A stretch of DNA of 64,000 nt, from NCBI GenBank assembly GCA_938029725.1, contig CALHGE010000022.1, positions 1 to 64,000 on the forward strand, read 5' to 3'. This DNA comes from an uncultured Flavobacteriaceae bacterium. Its GTDB lineage: Bacteria; Bacteroidota; Bacteroidia; Flavobacteriales; Flavobacteriaceae. The notes beneath the pieces were generated by a model. It worked only from the letters and a program-made list of their open reading frames with translations. It made no database searches and had not been told where the DNA came from. Positions 10,985 to 20,443 of the stretch are shown piece by piece (position 1 is the stretch's first letter; every line of letters starts with the position of its first letter). The position numbers and the translations under genes were made by a program.

Positions 10985-11752
10985 TTAATTTTTATCACCT
11001 TCTATTTCATCTGGAAAAGCAAAGGCGTCCTCTGCTACTTCAGGATTGAGTTGAATACTTTCAATACTCATTGGAGCACCCGGTTGCCCCTTTACACCTT
11101 GCGTCATAGAAAACGGAAAGTATAAACCTTCTACTTCTTGATAATCACTCATGGTAGTAAAAGAAACCATTCCTTTTCCAGGGCCAGATTTAAGTTCGGA
11201 CTCCACAGCAATAGGAACGAAGTTTTCAGTGTCAAAATAATAGAAAGATACATCTTCTTCAGTTTTTCCATCAACCATAATAGGCTCCTTGACTAATTTA
11301 ACTTTAAAAGTTTCCGCTCCATCAATGGTTTCCTTACCTAATAATTCTACAGTATATCCTTTTTCTTTATAATCAATAAAAGGCCCAGGAAAATCATTTG
11401 CATTTAATTTAAGGTTTGCGGTAGCTTCAGCATCGCTCTTTTCTGCTTTCATCGTCATAAAATTACTTGCCCAAAGCGTTTCTCCATCAAAAACACCCTG
11501 TTTGTATTCATTTCCTTGAATACTAACAGTCGTCATTTGTCTACCATCGCTTAATTGCACAACCTCCACAGGAAATTCCATGCCTTGTTGGCTCATTTTA
11601 ATATTCATTTTCATACCCTTTAGGGCTTTCAATTTTTCAAGACCGCCGACATTCTCATAATAGTTGCTAAGTATTTCATCAACTGTCTGCGCCTGGGTTG
11701 GTAATGCGAATACCAAGGTCAATACTACAATGCAAAGTTTTACTGTTTTCAT
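10985..11752 (-). CDS. Secreted outer-membrane lipoprotein-sorting-like protein (LolA-like fold)
   Basis: Signal peptide; VDEILSNYYENVGGLEKLKALKGMKMNIKM... Confidence 0.75.
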   Translation of the reverse strand: MKTVKLCIVVLTLVFALPTQAQTVDEILSNYYENVGGLEKLKALKGMKMNIKMSQQGMEFPVEVVQLSDGRQMTTVSIQGNEYKQGVFDGETLWASNFMTMKAEKSDAEATANLKLNANDFPGPFIDYKEKGYTVELLGKETIDGAETFKVKLVKEPIMVDGKTEEDVSFYYFDTENFVPIAVESELKSGPGKGMVSFTTMSDYQEVEGLYFPFSMTQGVKGQPGAPMSIESIQLNPEVAEDAFAFPDEIEGDKN

Positions 11753-12064
11753 TTTCTAGTTTTAAAGTGTTCTACTCTTTAGTATTAAATAGGTTTGAAT
11801 TGTTACATAATTAGTAATTTTTTTTAACTTTTTTATTTTTTTAGAGAAATACAACTTCAAATGTGAAATACTAACTCAGAAGTAGATGTAAATTAACTTC
11901 GAATCTAAAAATTAGTATCCCGTTGGTTTTTCCATACGATTATTGAGAAATCGAATACAAAAATGAGAAGCAATCTTTAAATTCCTAAAAAGCATCATGA
12001 TTATGGTCTAAGGTTATTTTAGGTCACTTTTGTTCTATAATTTTGTTGATTAAATCAAAATATT

Positions 12065-12460
12065 ATGAGATTCCATACAAGAAAACTGGTAAAGCCCGAA
12101 GACTTAAATGCCAACGAAACTCTATTTGGAGGAAAGTTATTAGCTTGGATTGACGAAGAAGCCGCGCTTTATAGTGTGATCCAATTAGAAAATAAAAGAA
12201 TCGTCACCAAATATATGTCTGAAATTAATTTTATGAGCACTGCTCAAAAAGGAGACGTCATAGAAATCGGAATTGAAGTTGTTAAATTTGGAAAAACCTC
12301 GCTTAATCTAAACTGTGAAGTGCGGAATAAGATAACAAGAGAGCCCATTATTACAGTTGACAATATTATAATGGTCAATCTTGGGGAAGACGGAAAACCG
12401 ACTCCCCATGGTAAAACCAAAATTGAATATGTTAGAGATCGTTTAGAAAAGAAAGCCTAA
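12065..12460 (+). CDS. Acyl-CoA thioesterase (hotdog fold)
   Basis: NANETLFGGKLLAWIDEEAAL... Confidence 0.85.
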   Translation: MRFHTRKLVKPEDLNANETLFGGKLLAWIDEEAALYSVIQLENKRIVTKYMSEINFMSTAQKGDVIEIGIEVVKFGKTSLNLNCEVRNKITREPIITVDNIIMVNLGEDGKPTPHGKTKIEYVRDRLEKKA

Positions 12461-13746
12461 CTTTTTTGAATACCTTTCGCTACAGCCTGAACCTCGTCTA
12501 AAACACGCATCAAGTTACCCCCCCAAAGTTTTTCTATTTCATCTTCGGTATACCCTCTTTTTACAAGTTCTAAGGTAACATTGAATGTTTCTGAGGCATT
12601 TGACCAACCTTCTATACCGCCACCGCCATCGAAATCAGAACTAATCCCTACATGTGCAACACCTATCAATTTTACCATATAATCAATATGATCAACAAAA
12701 TCACCCACATCAACCGCTGGTGGTAAATTCGACATTGTCTTCGTTTTTGTGTCTACAATAGCCCTTACTTTCATATATTTTGAGATATAGGCATCACGTT
12801 CATCACTAGCTAAGGCCATTACCTCTTGACGAGATATTGATGCCATTCCAATAGAATCCATTACTGCTTTTTCTATTTCTTTAATCTTCTCAGCGCGGGC
12901 TTCGTGCTTTTCTGTATTTAAATAAGAACTAAACGCAACCGTTTGGATAACGCCTCCGTTTTCTTTCATCAAAAGTAACTGCTCATCATCTAAATTTCTA
13001 CTATGATCGCACAATGCTCTTGCTGAAGAATGTGAAGCTATTATAGGTGCTTTTGATAAATTAATCATCTGCTTCATTGCTTCTTTAGATGGATGAGACA
13101 CATCAATCATCACGCCCAATCTATTCAACTCTTTTACTGCATCTTTACCTAATTGACTTAAACCGTTATGTAGCCAAACACTATCTGCTTCTCCTGTATT
13201 AGAATCTGAAAACTGGCTATGTCCGTTATGTGATAATGAGATGTATCGCGCGCCTAGTTCATAGTACTTTTCAAAGTTTGACATATCTATTCCAATTGGG
13301 TAGGCATTTTCGACACCAATCATAGCGACTTTCTTACCAGAAGCGTCGATACGTCTTATATCATCCGAGCTTAGAGCGAGTTCAATTTTTTCAGGAGCGA
13401 TTTCCTCACATAGCTTATGAATAGCTTCAAACTTAGAAATGGCATTGGCTTCTGCCTTTGCATATCCCTCATCAGTTAAAGAATCTTGACCAGTATAAAC
13501 AATCAACCACGAAACATCTAAACCGCCTTCTTCCATATTTGGAAGGTTTACCTGAGTATCTAATTTTTGAGTGTAGTTAATACTATCTGTAAAATTCTTT
13601 ACATTAATGTCGTCGTGAGTATCAATTGTAATCACTTTTTCGTGAATAATTTTTGCGCGTTCTTCTATGCTCATCTCTGCTTTTTGCTGTGTTTCACCAC
13701 AAGAATAAACAGCTAAAAAAGTCAATACTAGGAGGTAGTTTTTCAT
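12457..13746 (-). CDS. Membrane dipeptidase family M19 lipoprotein
   Basis: TIDTHDDIN, LSHNGHSQFSDS, DVSHPSKEAM, ASHSSARALCDHSRN; lipobox YSCGE; start trimmed. Confidence 0.92.
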   Translation of the reverse strand: MKNYLLVLTFLAVYSCGETQQKAEMSIEERAKIIHEKVITIDTHDDINVKNFTDSINYTQKLDTQVNLPNMEEGGLDVSWLIVYTGQDSLTDEGYAKAEANAISKFEAIHKLCEEIAPEKIELALSSDDIRRIDASGKKVAMIGVENAYPIGIDMSNFEKYYELGARYISLSHNGHSQFSDSNTGEADSVWLHNGLSQLGKDAVKELNRLGVMIDVSHPSKEAMKQMINLSKAPIIASHSSARALCDHSRNLDDEQLLLMKENGGVIQTVAFSSYLNTEKHEARAEKIKEIEKAVMDSIGMASISRQEVMALASDERDAYISKYMKVRAIVDTKTKTMSNLPPAVDVGDFVDHIDYMVKLIGVAHVGISSDFDGGGGIEGWSNASETFNVTLELVKRGYTEDEIEKLWGGNLMRVLDEVQAVAKGIQKS

Positions 13747-13941
13747 GTTATCATAGTTTATACATACAAATAAAGCCATTTGACAACAATAAAGGAAACC
13801 TATGGAACATTTAATTGCCTAACCTACTTTAATTCAAGACTTTTAGTGTCAACGCGTACTAGTTTTTTTTGTAAAAAACATCACAAATAGATGTAAGAAA
13901 ATTAGCCAACGATTTAATTTAACCAATCGCCCCCAATAAAA

Positions 13942-15729
13942 TTGAATACAAAAGACCTACTTTCTCAATTAATTAGATTAGAGCGCTCGCTAAATGATTT
14001 TTCATTTGAAGAACTAACAACTGCAGAAGCATCTCACTTAAAAAAATCTTTCCAAGCCTTTCGAGTAAGTTTAGAAAATAAAATATTCACACCTTCTAGC
14101 TCCTTTTTAAACGATACTGAAATTGATACTCCGGCTGATGTAATACTACCTGAAGATCCAAAGAAAAAAGAAATAAAACCACCAAGTGCTGACATGCTAG
14201 TAGCTAAAGTTAGCCACGAAATTAGAACACCACTTAATGGAATTATAGGATTTACCGACCTTCTTAAGGAGGATGAACTTACCAGCATGCAGTTAGAAAG
14301 GGTTAACGCCATTCAAACGGCCTCCTATTCTTTAATGGACATTATCAATGAGTTACTAGAATATTCAAAACTCTCTGCAGGTTTAGAACAATTTGAGTCT
14401 ATTGATTTTAATCTAAATAGTGTTGTTGATAATGTCATGTATTTGTGTGATACGCTTATCATCGGTAAGAATATTGAACTTATAACTACTATTGATAAAG
14501 ATATCCCAATGGGCTTAGTTGGCGACCCGTCTAAATTATCACAAGTGCTGTTGAATTTAGTAGGAAATGCAGTGAAATTTGTAGAAGAGGGAAGCATAAT
14601 CCTTTCTATTGAACTGATAAAACAACGTGGAAATAAATTATTCCTAGCGTTTTCAATTGCCGACACAGGTATCGGAATCTCAGAAAATAGTTTAGCGCAT
14701 ATTTTTGATGCCTACAAGCAAGCTGAATATGATACACAAGCCAAATATGGAGGTTCTGGACTTGGCCTTAGTATTGTTAAACAAATCATCGATACTCTTG
14801 GAGGAGAGATATCTGTATTTAGTAAGCTTGGAGAAGGAACAACTTTTCGTTTCATGCTTCCATTTCAAAAAGGAAGTATCGAAAATATCGTAAAAGTAGC
14901 TGCTGCTTCGGGTATCACTAGTGATGTGCTTGAAGAAGTGGCAGGAATGCATATTCTTGTCTTTGAGGATAATGTAATAAACCAAAAGTTAATTGCTCAA
15001 CGTCTCAAATCTTGGAAATGTAAAACCTATGTTACGGATAATGCACTATATGGCTTGAATCTTCTTGAGACCAACCCAATTGATATGGTCCTTATGGATT
15101 TGAAAATGCCTGGCATGAACGGGTTTGAAGTAACTCAGCTTATTCGTAATAGCAAAATAAAGTCTGTTCTTGAGATACCTATAATCGCTGTCTCCGCAGA
15201 CTTTTCATACCAAGATCGTGAAAATTGTCAACAAAATAAAATCAACGACTTCATTTTAAAGCCTTACAGCCCCGATGAACTCTTAACCAAATTGGTGAAA
15301 AATAAAAATCGAATGAAAACAACGCTCACCATCGAATCGAAAACAATTAACCCGGCGGTTGAGCTCTATACAGATGCAACAAAAATCAACCTTTCAGTGA
15401 TTCTAGAAGATTGTCTCGGACAGATGGATTTACTTGAAGAACTGATCCTACTTTATAAGCAGAATGCGCTAGAATTTATTGGGATAGTGAAACTAAATCT
15501 TGACAAAGACGATTTAGATGAAATAGCTTTCGCAGCACATAAAATCAAATCAGGTCTAGCGATGCTGCAATCGAAGAGTTTGCACATAATTGTGGAGCAA
15601 ATACAGGCTATTTGCAAAGCGAATGGAGACCGTAAGCACTTGATGTTTTTACATAATTGTTTCATTGATGAGTATCCATTAGTAGAAAACGCTATTGATG
15701 AACAAATCAAAGCCCTAAAGAATAATTAG
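13942..15729 (+). CDS. Soluble hybrid histidine kinase (HisKA-HATPase-REC-Hpt)
   Basis: VSHEIRTPLNGIIGF H-box; GGSGLGLSIVKQ; REC VLMDLKMPGMNGFE; C-terminal Hpt FAAHKIKSGLAML; no TM helix; TTG start. Confidence 0.92.
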   Translation: MNTKDLLSQLIRLERSLNDFSFEELTTAEASHLKKSFQAFRVSLENKIFTPSSSFLNDTEIDTPADVILPEDPKKKEIKPPSADMLVAKVSHEIRTPLNGIIGFTDLLKEDELTSMQLERVNAIQTASYSLMDIINELLEYSKLSAGLEQFESIDFNLNSVVDNVMYLCDTLIIGKNIELITTIDKDIPMGLVGDPSKLSQVLLNLVGNAVKFVEEGSIILSIELIKQRGNKLFLAFSIADTGIGISENSLAHIFDAYKQAEYDTQAKYGGSGLGLSIVKQIIDTLGGEISVFSKLGEGTTFRFMLPFQKGSIENIVKVAAASGITSDVLEEVAGMHILVFEDNVINQKLIAQRLKSWKCKTYVTDNALYGLNLLETNPIDMVLMDLKMPGMNGFEVTQLIRNSKIKSVLEIPIIAVSADFSYQDRENCQQNKINDFILKPYSPDELLTKLVKNKNRMKTTLTIESKTINPAVELYTDATKINLSVILEDCLGQMDLLEELILLYKQNALEFIGIVKLNLDKDDLDEIAFAAHKIKSGLAMLQSKSLHIIVEQIQAICKANGDRKHLMFLHNCFIDEYPLVENAIDEQIKALKNN

Positions 15730-16101
15730 ATGGAAAAGAAGAAGCTTTTACTTGCTGAAGATGATGAATTACTGGCATCGCTACTGAACTTTCGACTTGT
15801 AAAAGGAGGGTACGAAGTTAAAGTAAGCTCTGATGGTAGAGCGGTAAAAGAACACCTCGCTGAGCATACACCTGATTTAATAATTAGTGATATCATGATG
15901 CCTTATTTCTCTGGAATAGAACTTATTGATTATGTGAGAAAAGAATTAAATCTCAACACTCCAATAATTATCATATCATCGGCAGGAAATGAAGAGAATG
16001 TTTTAACAGCCTTTGAATTAGGCGCGAATGATTTTATATCAAAACCGATTAGTCCTTCTGAATTGATAGTTCGTATAAAAAGAGAGTTACTAAAAGTATA
16101 A
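15730..16101 (+). CDS. Stand-alone receiver-domain response regulator
   Basis: LLAEDDE, LIISDIMMPYFSGIE, ANDFISKPIS; no output domain. Confidence 0.93.
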   Translation: MEKKKLLLAEDDELLASLLNFRLVKGGYEVKVSSDGRAVKEHLAEHTPDLIISDIMMPYFSGIELIDYVRKELNLNTPIIIISSAGNEENVLTAFELGANDFISKPISPSELIVRIKRELLKV

Positions 16102-16102
16102 T

Positions 16103-19012
16103 TTGATTTTAAATAGCCAAACATATAACCAATTAGCCTTGATTACTGCCCCGAAAATCCACACGGATTTATTATGGGACTTATCATTCTTGTTTATTGG
16201 TTTGGCATCTCTATATTTCATTTTCATCTTTTACTTCAGAAACCGTATATCTAAAAATTTAGAAAGAGTTAAACAAAGCAAAAGAGAGTTTTCGCCAATG
16301 ATAAGTGAATTTCTCTTTCATGAAGAAGAAGCTTCCAAAGATGAAAAAAGCAATTACGTACATCTTAAAATTGAAATCCGTGAATTGTTAAAAGATGATT
16401 TTAACCGAAAGGTTATTTCAGAAGTATTATTAGACTTAAGAAAAGATGTCTCTGGCGATACTCAAAAACGACTTTTTAAATTATACCAAGACCTAGGCCT
16501 GCATACTGATGATTTTGGAAGGTTAAAGAGTTGGCGTTGGCAAATTGTGTCAAAAGCAATTCTGAACCTTACCCAAATGCAAGTTGCAGAAGCCTATAGC
16601 TTTACCACTAAATTTATTAACGATAAAAGAGATACCATACGTAAACAGGCAGAAATAGCTATTGTTACCCTTAAACCAGAGGGTGTTAACTATTTTCTAG
16701 ATACAACCAAATTTAAAATATCTGAGTGGCAACAACTGAAGCTAATGGATGTTCTTCGGATGGATGATGATTATCAACCACCACGATTCAAAGCGTGGTT
16801 GACTTCAACAAATCGCCATGTTGTTCTATTTGCATTGCGCTTAATCAAATTTTACAATCAAAATGATGCAGATGCTTCACTTATAGAATTAGTAAAGCAT
16901 AAGAACAACCAAATTAAAGAGGCGGCGATAAGTTGCATCAAAGAATTTTACATTGTGGAAGCAATCCCAACAATAAAATTAGTTTTCTGGAAGAGTTCTA
17001 CAGATGTCAAGATTTCTATTCTAAATGCCATAGGAGCACTAGGAAGTGAATCCGATATTGAATTTCTTCGGCTTATTGAAAAGAAGGAGCGTAATTTTTC
17101 AGTACGCAGTAAGGCTCATAGCAGTATCAATGAGATAGCGCCAAATAGTATTATGCCATCAAAAGGGGTAGTCAATACAGCGAAATATACAATTCCTTCC
17201 GATATTAAAATAGAAGTAACAGAAGAAGAAATTGATACCGAAGGATTTGTTCAAATAGCAAATTCTAATAGTATAGAGGATATTGAAATTGATACGGAAA
17301 CTGAATCAGAAGAGGAAATAACGATAGAACAGTATTTGCCAACTACTATATCAGAAGAATCTGTTGACAAACCAGAAGAAATAATTGATGATGAAGCTAA
17401 GATCAATATAACGAAGGAAAATCAAGAATCTAAAGAATCAGAAACATTAAGGTCTAATTCGGGTATTATACATTCTGAAGAAAACGATGACTTGAGTTTT
17501 GACTTTTTACCATTTGTGGTAGAAGAATTTATAGCGGTTAAACCTACTGATCTTGATCAAACCGATTACCGTATTGAATTAAACGAGTTGGTAATTAATT
17601 TTGAGGAAGTCTTTCCTAACCAAGAAGTGATCTCTCTAAAGAAAAAGACTTCATCCTTAGAAATTAGAGAAGAGGAACTTGCCTTTTTACCCCTTGTGAC
17701 TGATGCTAAAGAAGAGTCAGACATAGAAAATTTAAATGAAGAGCAATCAAATACGATAGTCGCAATTGAAGAGATAGAAGCTCAATTTGAAGGAGTACAA
17801 CTTGCCTCTTCAGCGAACGAGCCAAAACTTCCTTTGGATTATTCCGAATACAAAACACTTGAGATATTTGACACTCCTGTTGTATATGATGAAATTGATG
17901 TGCCAGTTATAGCTGTTTTTAAAAGCGAAAATAATAGCCAATCAGATCCGTATGCTCTGCCATTACAAAATGAGATTCCCCTAGAAGATACTATGGATTT
18001 AAAATCCAATGCAAACCAACAAACTTCGAAATCTTATGACCTGGAACCTGAAGGCGAACAAAAATTTAAGAAAATCCTTAAAACCTTAATTGACTTTAAG
18101 GAACAAAAGCAATCTAAAGAAACAAAAACAGAACTTGAAGACGCACCTTTATTGGACTTTGTAGATGAATTTAGTGATACCAATAAGATATCTGAAACGG
18201 ATAAAGAAATTGAAAGTAAAATTGACAATGACTTAGCACAGGAGCTTGAAGAAAAAGTTCAAGATAAACCGGAAATTTTCAAAGTAACCATTCCTGAAGC
18301 AATACTTACAGATGACATTTACGATGAAATCATAATCCATAAAGAGAATACCGAAGAATCACGTATGCAATTACTTGACGATATCGCTGCGATGGGAGAT
18401 CAACGTGAGGTTCCACTGTTAATCGAATTATTAGTAAATGAAAAATATCAGGCGGTAACAGATCGTGTAAAAGCGCTGATAGAAAAATTTTCTGAAACTG
18501 AAGAAAAACGAGAACCTGCTATCTTCCTTAAACCTTTCAATGTTTTTGAAGACTTATTTAGAACATGTGATACAGAAGCAAAACTAATTCTAATGGATGA
18601 GATAGTTGCCGTTGGAGATGAAGGTGAAATAGGCTTTTTAGAAGGTTTGTTAGAAGATGCAGATAATGAAATTAGCCATAAAGCTGCACATATAATCGAA
18701 GCACTAAAGGTGAAGATTTTGGCCAATGATAAGACTAAAAATCATTCAAAAAATATAGATACAAACCTTGTTAAAAAAATAGAGGTTGTACTAGAAGAAA
18801 AAACACTTATAAATTATGACTCCTTACTGGAGGAGTTGCAAATTGCGCCACCGAAAACCTCAGAAATTTTTGATCTGACTTTTGAGTTGACTGAGCCTTT
18901 AGATAAAATAGTTGACGAAGAAAGTATTGATGTTGATACCAAACGTCACGATTCTATATTTGGTCAAATATGTTGTTTTTCATCTAAAATCATCGATAAA
19001 CTGAATGGGTAA
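16103..19012 (+). CDS. N-terminally membrane-anchored HEAT-repeat protein with long acidic linker
   Basis: N-terminal TM (DLSFLFIGLASLYFIFIFYF), HEAT-like helices in N- and C-terminal blocks separated by an E/D-rich segment; TTG start 2 bp after the preceding stop. Confidence 0.8.
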   Translation: MILNSQTYNQLALITAPKIHTDLLWDLSFLFIGLASLYFIFIFYFRNRISKNLERVKQSKREFSPMISEFLFHEEEASKDEKSNYVHLKIEIRELLKDDFNRKVISEVLLDLRKDVSGDTQKRLFKLYQDLGLHTDDFGRLKSWRWQIVSKAILNLTQMQVAEAYSFTTKFINDKRDTIRKQAEIAIVTLKPEGVNYFLDTTKFKISEWQQLKLMDVLRMDDDYQPPRFKAWLTSTNRHVVLFALRLIKFYNQNDADASLIELVKHKNNQIKEAAISCIKEFYIVEAIPTIKLVFWKSSTDVKISILNAIGALGSESDIEFLRLIEKKERNFSVRSKAHSSINEIAPNSIMPSKGVVNTAKYTIPSDIKIEVTEEEIDTEGFVQIANSNSIEDIEIDTETESEEEITIEQYLPTTISEESVDKPEEIIDDEAKINITKENQESKESETLRSNSGIIHSEENDDLSFDFLPFVVEEFIAVKPTDLDQTDYRIELNELVINFEEVFPNQEVISLKKKTSSLEIREEELAFLPLVTDAKEESDIENLNEEQSNTIVAIEEIEAQFEGVQLASSANEPKLPLDYSEYKTLEIFDTPVVYDEIDVPVIAVFKSENNSQSDPYALPLQNEIPLEDTMDLKSNANQQTSKSYDLEPEGEQKFKKILKTLIDFKEQKQSKETKTELEDAPLLDFVDEFSDTNKISETDKEIESKIDNDLAQELEEKVQDKPEIFKVTIPEAILTDDIYDEIIIHKENTEESRMQLLDDIAAMGDQREVPLLIELLVNEKYQAVTDRVKALIEKFSETEEKREPAIFLKPFNVFEDLFRTCDTEAKLILMDEIVAVGDEGEIGFLEGLLEDADNEISHKAAHIIEALKVKILANDKTKNHSKNIDTNLVKKIEVVLEEKTLINYDSLLEELQIAPPKTSEIFDLTFELTEPLDKIVDEESIDVDTKRHDSIFGQICCFSSKIIDKLNG

Positions 19013-20435
19013 TGGCATTTCAAATATCGTCCTTGATTATATAAACATTGTTTTTTTCTTGTTTACACTGGTGCTATTTAGCATGTTCTCGTTGATGGCT
19101 TATTTTTCTACAAGAAATTCTATCCATTATAAAAATAAAAACAGTTTTAACGACCTTTCAAAAGTAATGGCATCTCCGCTTGCCCCAAGTATTACAATTA
19201 TAGCTCCTGCCTACAATGAAGGAATGACAATTGTTGAGAATATTAGGTCATTAATGTCACTGCGTTATGTGAACTACGAGGTAATGGTAGTCAATGACGG
19301 TAGCAAAGATGACACCTTGCAAAAAATGATTGCTGCCTATGATTTAGTCAAAATAGAACAAAAAATCGACCCAAACTGGAAGAACAAACCCATTCGAGGC
19401 ATTTATAAATCTCCTCACAAAGCTTTTTCAAAACTTACGGTAATTGATAAAGAAAATGGAGGAAAGTCAGATGCCTTGAATACAGGTATGGCACTATCAT
19501 CAAATAAGTACGTTGGCTGTATTGATGTCGATTGCTTATTACTGCCTGACGCATTGTTGCATGTAGTAAAATCATTTTACCAAAGGTCTGAAAAGAAAGT
19601 AATAGCAGTAGGTGGAGTAATTCGCGTGGCGAATTCTTGTGTTATTAATGGAGGAAGATTAGAGGAAATACGTTTGCCAAAAAACTGGCTAGCAAAATTC
19701 CAACTATTAGAATATACGCGTTCATTTATTCTTGGTAGAATGGCTTGGGCGAGAATTGATAGTCTATTAATTATTTCTGGTGCTTTCGGGTTCTTCGATC
19801 GCGAAATTGCCCTTGAAGTTGGAGGTTATGATACAGGCACAGTAGGAGAGGATATGGAAATTGTCTTCAAGATGCGACGCCATATGCACGACCAAAAAAT
19901 ACCATACACCATAGAATACATTCCAGATCCATTATGTTGGACAGAAGTACCTGAAGACTTAAAAATATTGGTCAATCAAAGAGATCGATGGGCTAGGGGT
20001 AATCTTGAAACACTCTTTAAACATAAAGACATGTTCTTTAACTCCAAATATGGTAGGCTAGGCTTACTTAGTTACCCATATTGGTTTTTCTATGAATGGC
20101 TTGCTCCTCTGTTGGAATTTTTTGGATTGATTACCATTATTTTATTCTGGTACTTAGGCATATTGAATTGGGACTTTTTTTTAGCCATTACAGCTATGGT
20201 GTATATGTACTCTATAATGTTCTCGTTCTATGCAATTTTGTGGGATACGTATTCGTACAACGAATACAAGAAAACCAAAGACATTTTAACCCTCATGTTT
20301 TGCGCTATCATTGAACCCATAGTTTTTCATCCGGTTGTAGTGTGGGCTGCCGTGCGAGGTAATTATAAAAAATTGTTCCGGGTGAAATCAGGTTGGGGAT
20401 CACAGGTGCGTAAAGGGTTTGCAAAAGCAACTTAA
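19005..20435 (+). CDS. Processive membrane GT2 glycosyltransferase (PgaC/BcsA/HAS-like)
   Basis: APAYNEGMTIVENI, VNDGSKDDT, DVDCLL, EDMEIVFKMR, QRDRWARG (QxxRW-type motif), TM helices. Confidence 0.92.
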   Translation: MGNGISNIVLDYINIVFFLFTLVLFSMFSLMAYFSTRNSIHYKNKNSFNDLSKVMASPLAPSITIIAPAYNEGMTIVENIRSLMSLRYVNYEVMVVNDGSKDDTLQKMIAAYDLVKIEQKIDPNWKNKPIRGIYKSPHKAFSKLTVIDKENGGKSDALNTGMALSSNKYVGCIDVDCLLLPDALLHVVKSFYQRSEKKVIAVGGVIRVANSCVINGGRLEEIRLPKNWLAKFQLLEYTRSFILGRMAWARIDSLLIISGAFGFFDREIALEVGGYDTGTVGEDMEIVFKMRRHMHDQKIPYTIEYIPDPLCWTEVPEDLKILVNQRDRWARGNLETLFKHKDMFFNSKYGRLGLLSYPYWFFYEWLAPLLEFFGLITIILFWYLGILNWDFFLAITAMVYMYSIMFSFYAILWDTYSYNEYKKTKDILTLMFCAIIEPIVFHPVVVWAAVRGNYKKLFRVKSGWGSQVRKGFAKAT

Positions 20436-20443
20436 CATATATA

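Noticed and set aside
12038-12045. Promoter -7 TAATTTTG upstream of the thioesterase
   Set aside because: Matches TAnnTTTG, but no convincing -33 element; common by chance in AT-rich DNA.
14034-14985. Minus-strand ORFs inside the hybrid kinase
   Set aside because: Ser/Leu-rich shadow ORFs antisense to a well-supported HisKA/HATPase gene.
13942-16101. Phage-defence system based on kinase/receiver plus helicases
   Set aside because: The adjacent genes are polysaccharide synthesis/export genes and no nuclease, integrase or toxin module was seen nearby.
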